Below are positions 1 to 10,572 of a stretch of DNA of 64,000 bases, in pieces (positions within the stretch are counted from its first letter, which is position 1; the number at the start of each line of letters is the position of its first letter). Both the position numbers and the translations under genes were made by a program. Below the pieces are notes generated by a model, which saw only the letters and a program-made list of their open reading frames with translations, ran no database searches and was not told where the DNA came from. The stretch comes from Circinella umbellata. Lineage: Eukaryota; Mucoromycota; Mucoromycetes; Mucorales; Lichtheimiaceae. The stretch lies in NCBI GenBank assembly GCA_025093555.1, contig JAIWNF010000024.1, positions 62,001-126,000 of the forward strand. Direction: 5' to 3'.

Positions 1-1753
1 AAACAAAAAAGAATAAATTACCCAATAATTAGATTAAATAAAAGTCAAATAGGTTCTACAGTATATTATTTTACAATAGCAATCAATATTGTTTTTTCTA
101 TTGTTTTTTCTTTAACTATTAGGTTTATATAGCAATAACGATAACCATATTACAAATCATGATAAACAGTAAAATAAAAAAGATTACCTTTCAGTAAGTT
201 TTTCTTATTTCTTTCATTGTGGTAGTATCAAGTAACATATCCTACTTTTTTTTTTCTTTTTTCGTTTTTTTTTTTTATTTTTGGGTCGTGTGAGAATGGA
301 ATGATCGATGCTTTTTTACATTGTAATACACACAAGACTCTTTGACTTTTTTAATATAGGTTTCACAAAATGGTCAACTTTGGGGTTAGAGAAAAATAAA
401 TACCCGAGATATCAAATCATTTTTTTTTTAAAAAAACTTGGTAGATCTTTTTGTAAAACTTTGTCACAATAAAAAGTTATAAGTGAAACTTCAATTTAAA
501 TTAAATCAATCTTTGATAATATATTATTGTTAAGTACATATAGTATGAATTATAAATATACTATCAATAATCAACGTGATAGAGCATTTAATAAACAGTC
601 AAAGAATCTAGCAAAAGGGGTGATAAGATATGACGTTCCTTTTTTTCTTTCTTTTATAAGTTCTGCTCCGCTATAAATAGGGAGCTTTTACTAGGGTTTT
701 AACACTAATAAACATCAAACAATAATAATTATAGATTTGTTGCCAAGATCGAATCAATAGGAACAATACAATAATAGTCGAATCAATTTGCTAGTAATGG
801 TGCATTGACTCATATGCACGTATTTTAGCGGAGCGAGTTATTTTTTTTTAAACTATTCGGACAATAATGTTAGCCATATTGATGACCTCATTATCATACG
901 ATCTGTAATCATATACCTTTTTTTCCACGCAGTAATAAAAAAAAAATACGATAAGCGCCCCAGAGTTATGGCAATTCTAATAAAGTATTATATTGACATA
1001 CAAGTAAATTTATAAGGTGCTTAATGCATGTGCGGAGTTTTATTGTCATCTATAGTTAAACACATAATATTTTTTTTTTCATCCCCATTGTGTTTTTAAT
1101 TTTTTCTTTACTATCGAAACCCAGCAATGATGTGTTTAACAAAGTAATAAATATAATAAGTAATATACTTGACACGAAATCAAACATATAACTTTAAAAA
1201 GGTGTAAAAATATATTTTCATTGGTTAGACTATAACCTTTTTTTTTGGGGGGGAGAACACGGGGGGTGTAAATTAAAAAAGCAACAAGGTTATAAATGGT
1301 ATTACACAACACAGGAAAGTCAAATACCACAGAGACCTTACGAAATAAGAAAAACCACGAGCTGCGATCGAAAAAAGTAGTGTGTTATAATAGTTTTTTG
1401 TTCCCTTATAATGCTTGTCACCGAATTGTAATTACAGAGAAAAAGAGAAAGAGAACGATCTTTTACATATAACAACAAAAAAAAACACACACTGAACATA
1501 TCTTTCAAAACTTTATTTTTCTCAGCCTTCTTTTTTTTTATTACGATTGTTCATTCTTTTTTGTATTTTTCTTTCTCTTCTTTCCTTTTCCTTTCTGTTT
1601 CTCTCTCTTTTCTTTCTCTCTCTCTCTTTGCTTCATCCTTCATTGTTTCTTTCCATCAGTTACTCTCCCCCCAAACCTTTTTGACAATTGAAATATTTAG
1701 TTTTTTTTTTTGTTTTGTTTCGGGTGTAATACACCAGACATTATAGAAGTAAT
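1..1753. other. AT-rich upstream region without a recognisable gene
   Basis: I see no exon-like coding on either strand; the open frames are short and low-complexity. A C/T-rich stretch at about 1540-1690 lies just before the methyltransferase start and is the kind of pyrimidine-rich leader common in fungal promoters. A TATA-like site at 672 is listed separately. Confidence 0.6.
672..680 (+). promoter_or_regulatory. TATA-box-like element
   Basis: The sequence TATAAATAG is a strong match to a TATA box and sits in a slightly GC-richer context. It lies about 1.1 kb before the first coding ATG downstream, so it would serve the methyltransferase only with a long leader or a 5'UTR intron. It could also serve an unseen RNA gene or be chance in AT-rich DNA. 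Confidence 0.25.
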
Positions 1754-3586
1754 ATGGGGATAATTCAAAGTAAGGATAGTCACACTGAGACGACAAGCTT
1801 TAGTAGTAGTAGTAGTTCTGGAAACTATAAACTATTTGGCAGACGTTCAGGACGACCTTTTTTCAAAACAGGCTCTACATCTTGTAAAGAAGATCAAGAG
1901 CACAAAGCCCGCGAAGTTGCTTTAAAATCTTTTAAAGACAAACAAGCATTAAAAAAACAACAGAAATTGGATAAGAAAAAAAGACAACAGCAGCAACAGT
2001 TAGAACAACAATATAAACATCATCATTCTTCATCAACTACTACTAATAATTCGTATGGGTCACAACAACATGTTGCTGAGCAACAAATTAGACCACTTCC
2101 TACACCCCCTTCTAGCCATCATCAGCATCGACCGGCAAGAAGGTTAAGTTATTCAACAGATAGTATTAGTTCAGGCAAAAGCTCGAACAATACGCATCAA
2201 TCATCTGGAAAATCTGGTTCATCATTTCACGATATGACTCTTGAAGAACGACTTAATCTTCTTAATTTAACTGGAGTTCGTGGTTCACCCTCTGCTGAAA
2301 AAAGCGCTTATAGTAGACTTAATTTTGTTGGTGATGAACAAGAAATTAATAGACAACTACGATATGTAAGAGATCGTGTATTTCTTTTTAACTTGTACTT
2401 TTAAAAGTTGACCCATCTCACGCTCAATTTTTTTTTTACCCTTTTAAACTCTTTAAGCATTATGTTTTGAAACAAGTAATGGGAGGTAATTTAAAGGCTG
2501 AATTTATTGAACCTCCAGAAATGATTCTTGATTCTGCTTGCGGTGCTGGTAAGTTTTTTCTTTTTCTTTTTTTTTAGTACTATGATTTTCATTTTTAATC
2601 ACCCTCCTTGCTTCCTAATAGAGAGAAAAGTTAATTTGATGAAACATAAATTCACCTCCTTAAATTATAATTATTATTAGGTTTTTGGTCATTGGATATT
2701 GGTCAACAATTCCCAGATTGTCAAGTAGTTGCCATGGATATTGTATTACCAAAAGATATTCATCTTCGTCAACACAGTGATGTTACCACTGCTAACCCAG
2801 ATAATAATAAAGTGATTGGTGGATTAGCAGCCGATGGTGTACCTAATGTTACTTACATTCACGGAGATGTTTTATCATTACCTTTACAATTTGGTGATAG
2901 TACCTTTGATCTCATATACCAACGTGAAGCAGGTTACATTTTTCCCAGTAGTCATTGGGGCCCCTTGATTAAAGACTTTTATAGATTGCTTAAACCAAAT
3001 GGAATAGTTCAACTGGTTGAATATCGTAAGTCTTTTTTTTTCCTCCATAATCAAATATACTCCATGTTGTTTATATTAACGGTACTGTATGTATTTATAT
3101 AGCATTGGAATTTCCTAACTGTGGTCCTCTTTCTGATATCGTTAACAACTGGGTCCAATCTGAAGCTATTGCTAATGGTCTTGATATTCGTTTTATTGAC
3201 TCCTTTGAAAAGCATTTGAATGATGCCGGGTTCAGTGAAGTCAAGACCCAGATATACGAGTTTCCCATTGGTGAATGGCCTACAGATGAAGGTATGTCCA
3301 ATATATATGTATATATATATATATAATGCGTATGGCTATTCAATGATTACAATCCAGCTAAAATATTCCATTCACTTTTTGTATAGCTAAAAGACATCAA
3401 GGTTTCTTACAAAAAGAATTATCACGATTACTTTTGAAACAGTCCAAACCCCATTTCAGCAAAGTTTTAGAAATGGAATCTGACGTCTTCGATCAGTTTG
3501 TTGCAGCAGTAATGAATGAATTTGAAGAAAATCATGGAACTACTATTTGGAAAGTCGTTACGGCTAAAAAGAATGGATACGAATAA
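1754..3586 (+). CDS. class I SAM-dependent methyltransferase, probably N-myristoylated
   Basis: Five exons: 1754-2365, 2458-2548, 2681-3025, 3103-3291 and 3387-3586, 478 codons, all introns GT..AG and in phase. The first ~190 residues are low-complexity (Ser, Gln, His). The SAM motif I lies in exons 2-3 as ILDSACGAG followed by FWSLDIG. An acidic loop (VVAMDI), a GDV..LP motif and FDLIYQR follow, as in fungal Methyltransf_25/LaeA-like enzymes. The substrate cannot be told from sequence. The start ATG is followed by GIIQS, which fits the N-myristoylation consensus MGxxxS, so the enzyme may be tethered to membranes (inference). The usual DxGCGxG of motif I reads DSACGAG here. The methyltransferase assignment is firm, the specific family less so. 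Confidence 0.88.
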
Positions 3587-4342
3587 ATTCTTGGCCTATT
3601 TTTTTTATGTTATGCCCTCTCTTTCTCTCTGTCATACACACACACACACACACATACTTTTTATTAAAGACTGGATAGTCCTATGTATTATATATATACT
3701 CACCAACAAATTTACTCTCCACGTATATTCATTTATACACATACACATAATTTTATCAACCCTCTTCCAACTTTATATTTGTATTTATTGAATCATTCTT
3801 TTTTTTATATGTTTTATTTGTTTATAGTTTGGAATTTTCTGATCAGATTTTTTTTTCTTTATATAATATCCTTTCCTATAAGTTCTTCTTCTTTTTAATC
3901 CTTTTTGTTATACGTAATTCTTATACTATGAAAAAAAAATCAGTTATTCGTTCCTTTCTTTTTTTTTCCCAAGGCTGTCTAATATATGTTTTACGTACAA
4001 CTTTACTTTTTTTTATCTCTTTGTGTGCGTGGTGCAATGTGTTACTAAAAAAAAATGTCATAAAGCAATCGATCATCTTTTTGATTTTTATTTGATTCGT
4101 GTTACAAAATAGCAATGTGGGACGAAAAAAGAAGTTTTGAGTCATTTATAAAAATAAATAAAAGATTCACACACATATAAGCATATAATATATTTTTATT
4201 TGGAAGATGAATTGTTTATTATAAGTAAATGAGCTAAATAGTAATATAAAAAGAAATAGATATTATGTATATAGATTATTCTTTATAAAGAGTTTTTATA
4301 TCTTCAACTTCTTCATTTGTGCATATTTCAACATGGTGGATG
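3587..4342. other. intergenic region between converging genes
   Basis: This holds the 3' ends of the methyltransferase (+) and the chromodomain gene (-). It contains a short (CA)n run near 3635-3655 and long T and A runs. A coding-like stretch in a second frame of the minus strand (about 4276-4345) directly follows the chromodomain stop and is treated in the findings. No other gene is visible. Confidence 0.55.
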
Positions 4343-5698
4343 TTAATCATAACGACTTATATGACGATCCTTTTTATTATCCTGAATCTTGTTGAATAAT
4401 GTATCAATATCGGTAAAAGAAGTAGGACCTAATAATAATTATTTTTTTTTGTTACCTGATATATTCAATATACTACTACAATTTTATAACTTACTTTGTT
4501 TCTTTTCTGGTTTTGATGCTTTTATATTCAAATAATCATCAGTGCGTGGTCGCTTTCTTATTGGTGTTTGTATTGGTGATGCTGATGATGCCCTTGGTTC
4601 AGATAACATACGATTTTTATAAGATACAATATTTACGTGTTTAATTGGCCTTCTTTGCATTGGTGCTTCAGTTTTATTTTTACCAATTCTTGCATTTACT
4701 TCAGCTTCTAATCTAGCTCGTGGTGACATGTTACATGTATTTAATGTAGGTATGGATACGGATGGAGAAGACGATGTCATTAAAGGTGATGTGATTGAAG
4801 AGGAAGAGGTTGGAATAGCTGATGATGAACGTGGTCTTTTCTCTTGTAAATAAGATTTTTTCTGTGATGGTGAATACTGTTCTTGTTGTCGATCCATCAT
4901 TTTTTGATTTTGAGGTAATGGACGTATTTGTTGCTGAGGTGGTTGATATCGTTGTTTTCCTTTTTCTTCTCTTGTTCGTGATACATGATGGTTATCTGGC
5001 TGTTAAACAAACAATTAATTTTTGTTTTTTACTGTTAATCCATACATCTTTACTTCTTTTATTTTTTGGTTTTATTGGTTTACCTTTGGTTGTAACACAG
5101 AAACTGGTTGGCTTGCTTTAGGTTGAGGTGGATAAAATAAATCATCTGTAAAATCGTCATCATCATCATCATCGAGATATATAACATCTTGTGATTCTAT
5201 TGATGGAAGTATCATTTTTTTCTCTTTTCCTTCATACATCAACTTTTTCTTATCTGGTCCAATATTTAACGTATCCCAAAATTGCTTGAGAAGCATCGGA
5301 CATTCCAAATTTTCTTCCTGTTCCCAAGTGTTATCACTTTTTTTTTTTTAACAGAAAATATTTTAGTAATCTAGTCTAGAATCACATTTATATACTTTTT
5401 TTTTCAATAAGATAATTTTAAAAGATTACTTGTAATGAACACTCTAAAAATTGTGAAGCATTTTGAAAAAACATAAAAATTAAAACTTGTCAGTACATGT
5501 CTATATAAATGTCTATACATATATATAATGGGATGAAAAAGTTAATTTTAAACATAATCTATATAATACATACCACCTTGAATCGTAATTTTTCCATTTA
5601 ATTAGGAATTGAACTTTACGTTTTTCCTTATTATATCGAACACCAAGAATTTTTTCAACTTCATAAAGAATTTCGTCTTCTTCTTCACTTTGATACAT
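4343..5698 (-). CDS. chromodomain protein (HP1-like N-terminal chromodomain)
   Basis: Four exons on the minus strand: 5577-5698, 5084-5336, 4495-4999 and 4343-4428, 321 codons. The N-terminus carries a chromodomain: YEVEKILG, then VQFLIKWKNY, then (across an intron) DNTWEQEENLE. The three aromatic cage residues that bind methyl-lysine in HP1 are present (Tyr12, Trp35, Tyr38), so H3K9me or H3K27me reading is likely. After residue ~120 the chain is acidic (a run of seven Asp), then Pro/Gln/Ser-rich and basic. No chromoshadow domain was recognised. The first intron has two possible donors: GTGGTA at 5576, giving the canonical chromodomain length, or the stronger GTATGT at 5573, adding one residue. 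The start ATG was chosen just before the acidic lead-in of the chromodomain. The very C-terminus may be frameshifted. Confidence 0.82.
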
Positions 5699-6035
5699 TT
5701 TAAATTTTTTTTTCTTAAAAAAATAAATACAGTTAAATGAATCCAACCCGACATTTTTAAAATTTATTAAAAAAAAAAGTCAACGCCGCAGCAATTTTTA
5801 ATTAGAAAAAAAGGCGCTTTTTGTTTTTGTTAAAGTCAAAAACAATTTCCTTTTTTGTTTTTGTTTTTGTTTTGTACAATAAGTTAAGGTAACAATTTTG
5901 AATAAGGTAAAGAAAATGTGGGGATGAGATGATTGTTAATCTTTACAAAAGATAAAATATACAGTAACAAATAATTCGGTAATAATATTTTTATACTTGT
6001 GTATAAACTATAGTATATATAACATATTTTTCTAC
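5699..6035. other. short promoter region, T-rich
   Basis: This is the upstream region of the chromodomain gene and the 3' flank of the seven-helix protein. It includes a TTTTTG-type repeat around 5848-5876. No gene is visible. Confidence 0.5.
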
Positions 6036-7166
6036 TTAGAACTTGCTAGAATAAGAAGGTGGAGGGGTTTCTCCATAAGAGTCAAGCATGTCATCATTCA
6101 TGTCATCGAGCTGCAGTAGTATAACAAAAAAGAATATTAATATAGTTCTTTCTTTTCTGATGTCTTATTATAATAATGTATAAAATATGTTGTACTAGCA
6201 CTTACCAAAGGATAAGATGAAGAATCTGTTCCATTCAGCTGTTGTAGAATGTGATACTGTTGATAATAACTGTCACCATGGTCCTCTTCAATATTATCCT
6301 TGTTGTATCTCTTTTCAGCAATACGAATATGCTGCTCCCATGACCTTGGAAACGCCAACAAAACCAAGATAAGAATCAGTGCACCAATCAATTCGTTCAA
6401 GATAGACTTTGACACATAGTGCAAAAAGTCAAGAAATCGTATAATGTTATCGTCTGAAGTATGGATAACTGATGCTATACCCGTAAAAATTGAGCCGACC
6501 GTAGTACAAATTAAAAGAGCAGTGAATAATTTGTTGGATGAACAGTCAAGTGGACGTATATCCTTTGAGCGCTGTGGGTCTCGTATCCAAATCCAATATG
6601 TTATTAAGTAAGCAATGTTTGAAAAGTTGACAAATATAGGTCCGGAAAAATCACTATGGGTCGAAACGGAAACCAGAAAACTGATAAAAATAATAAGCAT
6701 AATTCCATAAACGTACCATGCAATTCTATGCCATGATGTTTTCGTACATGTTATGGAAAAAATTTTTGGTGTTGTTGTTGTTGCTTGTTGGCGATGATAA
6801 TGCTGGCATTGATAAAGCTTCTTGCATTCGTTCCTTTTGCTTTAATTCGTATTGCACTCGTGAATATGATGTTATACTCATTATATCGTACTTTAACCAC
6901 CATATGAGAACAGGAAAAAAAGCAGCGAAATATAACTCCACTATGTAAATTATTCCATTATGATTTAAAATCATCGTGAGTCTGACAATTGCTAGGCAAC
7001 CCATTGTGTTCAAAAATAATGCTATGAAAAGGATAGCGCTATATATTCTTCGGTAAGGTCGTGATTGAACCAAGGTAACGGAGGCTCCAACTGTTACACT
7101 GCAACCAATGGTAATTAAAAAAGCATTTAGTACAATTGTAATAACATCGAAACCATAAAGAGGCAT
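6036..7166 (-). CDS. seven-transmembrane protein with C-terminal PPxY motif
   Basis: Proposed exons 6858-7166, 6206-6802 and 6036-6110, 326 codons. Seven hydrophobic segments can be counted: three in exon 1 and four in exon 2, with a short N-terminus and a polar tail, so a receptor-like or transporter-like fold is likely. I cannot place it in a named family. The first intron (6803-6857, 55 nt) has a weak donor (GTGCAA). Without it, the reading frame runs on through an Asn-rich loop to a stop near 6728, after only three helices. Splicing restores the frame into TSWHRIAWYVYG and the fourth helix. The last exon ends in ETPPPSYSSKF, containing PPSY, a ligand type for WW domains of Nedd4/Rsp5 ubiquitin ligases. 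The alternative explanation for the frame change is an indel. Confidence 0.65.
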
Positions 7167-9087
7167 TATTGAATATATGTATTTTTCATGGATGTTCGTA
7201 ATAAATATACAGTGTGTTGTTTAAAGGTATAAAGAAAAAAAATCTGCAAGTACGTAGAAAGAGAAAAAGAGTAATAGTTGAAATATAATATTATTCTGTA
7301 GATTTAGATTCTTTCCGCACACTTTGGTTAATGGGTGACATTCTTTTTGTGGTGTCACATTGATGATTGCTCTTTGATCTTTATGTGCTCTGCGCCACGT
7401 CTGGTTTTATATTACCCACGATTATTTTTAGATAGTGCTAAATATAAACATACCTATATGGAAAGAACCCACCATGCGTTTATAAGCAATTGTTTATATA
7501 ATAAATGTAGAGGCTCTAACCCCTTTTATGCAAGATATAGAAAACAATACATTATGTCTGCTGTGGAGTGAAATAAATTAAATCATATCAAATTTAATTA
7601 CTCAAAAAATAGCTATGTGTTTATCAGACTGTTACTGTTTAGAGCTAAACAAATCAAATCAAATAGACATAGAATATTGACCCAAAAAAATAAATTGATT
7701 ACGTACTAGATAGCAATAGACTTAATAATGATGAATTACTTTTATTACTATTTACTGTATTTTGGCTGGCTGTTTTGATGCAGATTAGTATATCAACGGA
7801 AAATTATACAATGAGCTACAAGAATATCATCATGGTTTTTTTTTTTGATTATGTATATTTTGGTGTTATTTTTATTAATAATGTTAAACAAAGAAGACAC
7901 ATCTATTCTTGTAATTTGCAACATGGTATAACCCATCATTTATCCCAGTGTTGTTTATAATATGGTGTAACGGCGTGTGATCAAATTTGTTTTTGGCTAT
8001 TCCAATAAAAGCAGAAAAAGAATATACTTAATGACAGTTCGATTGCGTATATATTATAATATTGAATTGAACAAAGTACCATGTCGTTGGTTTAATAAAC
8101 CCCTCCCCGGGTCATTATCGATATAATAAGAGTAGTCTTGATAGTAGATTAGACGACGTTCCAGAAGTTGATTACATTGGGGTTGGATCTTTGATAGTTG
8201 CTGAACAGTTATCTTTGTATACGGATCATGATTATTCTCTTTTATATTGTTACAATTGGTCCGTTTTGTAGATAAAATCCGCCTTTTTTTTTATGATGTG
8301 TTGAAAACCTTGTAATATGGAACGCCCATCTTTTTGCAGATAAAGCAATCAATAAGCAAGCGACAAACACAGCAGAATATTATCACTATAAAAAAACTCA
8401 ACAATGGTTTTAACCGTATTCGTAATAATAAAAGCAAATAAATAATTAACAGAAACGGATCTAGAGTTTGAACATCGAACCGATGAGTTTATATATTTTT
8501 ATATGTTGGTTGAGGATGCAAACATATTCCCAACTTAATTACAGTAGGTAGCTACACACCAGAGTACTTTGTAATCAATAAAAACTAGCAATATATTTGT
8601 AAGCGCAGAAATAACATAAATAATCAGTTGTACGTATATGTCTTGAAACAAGAAAATCACTTTTTCATTCGTAAAGCTTGAACATTTATGATTATTTTCT
8701 GGGAAAGATAACAATGATCGTGTAACGTATTACTCATCATGTTGAGATAAGAAACTGTTATCGTCTACTATTCTTGTACTAAAATTACAATCAATAATTT
8801 TACGTCGCTTTCCCACATAAAAAAAACAAAGATTTTATTTATTGGAAGATTAAATTAGCGTACGCCGGTAGGCATATGGTGGTTTTTTTGCTGTACATTG
8901 GGGATTGAAGAAAAGATATATATATATACAAAGCGGAAGATATTATTTATAGATACGTAGTAATGATGTTAGACTATATTTCAACTGTTGCATGTGTATT
9001 TCACGTAGGTATAACAAAAAAGAAAGACTTATTTATTTTATTTTTGGCCCGAATATACCATAAATATCAATAAATAACAGTTTTCTT
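7167..9087. other. intergenic region, nothing recognised
   Basis: About 1.9 kb of AT-rich sequence. Short open frames are present but none has splice-linked or family-like coding. It contains the 5' flank of the seven-helix gene and the 3' flank of the coiled-coil gene. Confidence 0.55.
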
Positions 9088-10572
9088 TTAGTATGTGGAA
9101 TAAGGTGGTGGAAGTGAATCGTTAATACAATCGTGATACGCTGGTAAAACTTCTTCTGGTGACTAGTTTATTTACAGTATTTCAGTTATTTTTGTTATCA
9201 TTATTTCTGGAAATAGAAACGCATACACACATTTTAAAAAATGGTATTATACACTTACAATATTATGAGAAGAAGATATTATTACATTGCTTTGTTCTTG
9301 TTCTTCTAGTTGCTGGTCAATTTGTTGCTGTAGCTCTGATCGTCGTTGCAGCTCGGTTCGCCTCTGTTGTAATTGTAACATTCGTTCACGCTGTTGTTGT
9401 AATCGATCCATACGTTCACGAGCTTCCTGTGCTGACTGTTCTTGTCGGGCCAACTGGTGGGTTTTTATTCGCTCTTGTCGTTGAATTTCACGCTGTCCTT
9501 GCAGTTGCAATAACCTTTGCTGTTGCTGTTGCAACGCATTCATTCGTCCGGGATCTTGTATTATTGTCCTCGATTCTGATCGCTCTTCTCGACGTTGCCT
9601 CTCTGAATAAACCCTTTGTCGCATGTGTTCTTGTCTTATTCGATCCATACGTAATTGTTCTATTGCTAGTCGTTCTTGCTGTAGCATTTTATCATTTTGT
9701 TTATCAAGTCGTTCCAAGCGAGTTGTAAAATCTTGACACAATAGCTCATCTTGACTTATCATAGACCTTTGTTGATCCTGCTGTTGCTCAACTTCATTTT
9801 CACTTTTCCTTTCTCGCTCTAATAATCTTTGCTGTTCATTCTCTCGCTGTCTTTCCAATATTCTTTGTTGGGCTCGTTCCAACTGGTCCATTCGACTATT
9901 ATCTACTACCACTGATGGTCGATTTTGTTGTGATCGATTTTGTATGACTTGTTTCTTTTGTTCTGCTCTATGAGGTAGATGTGGTTTTTGCTGCCATTCA
10001 TCTTCTATTTTTTTGTTTTCTTGTTGTTCTAGTCTACTAGCAAGGTCCTCGTTCATTAGTTGTTCTAAATTCATACCCATTGTTTGTTCCTGCTGCTGTT
10101 GCTGTGGTTTTGAGACATATTCTCTGGTGGCGCTACTACTGCTAGTACTGTTCTCAGAATAAGCTTGATGGCGACCTTTTTGCTTTTCTATTCTAGCAGC
10201 TAAATCCTTGTTTAGCATTTGTTCGAGGTCTATTGTTTGTGTTGCTGATGATGCTGATGATGATGATTGTCCACTATTAGATGAATTTTCTTCTTGGTAT
10301 GAGCTACGTTCCAATCGTTCTAATTCACGTAATTGCTGCCTTTGTAATATGATTTGCTGCTGTTGATACAAGTTATTTAAGCGATTTTGATTATCATAGT
10401 TTTGTTCTTGAAGTTGTCGCATTTTTTTATGTAAATTACTTCTTTGTAGATGTTTCGTACGCTCTCTTTCTTGACGTTGTAAACTATGTCTCTGTTCTTT
10501 TTCCAGTTTCTGCTTTGCAATTTGTTCTTTTCTCTTTCTTTCTTTTTCAATATTTATGTCACTGGTCTTATT
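9088..10572 (-). CDS. Gln/Arg-rich coiled-coil protein with internal repeats and PPPY C-terminus
   Basis: Two exons are clear: 9259-10572 and 9088-9162, joined by a GTAAGT..TAG intron. The reading frame of the large exon is open from a good acceptor (TTCTTGTCAG, ending at 10573) and already encodes coiled coil before the first in-frame ATG at 10422. An unseen 5' exon is therefore likely and the N-terminus is unresolved. Almost the whole protein is heptad-like Gln/Glu/Arg/Leu sequence. Two repeat types alternate: LEQxLNxDLAxRLE-like (three copies) and RMDxLxxQQRxL-like (three or four copies). The last exon encodes SPEEVLPAYHD and ends in LPPPYSTY, with a PPxY motif. No enzymatic domain is visible; a scaffold or adaptor role is inference. 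The family is not recognised. Confidence 0.7.

Noticed and set aside
9159..9728. 189-codon plus-strand open frame, hydrophobic
   Set aside because: It is the antisense shadow of the Gln-rich coiled-coil exon; CAG/CAA repeats read backward as Leu/Val.
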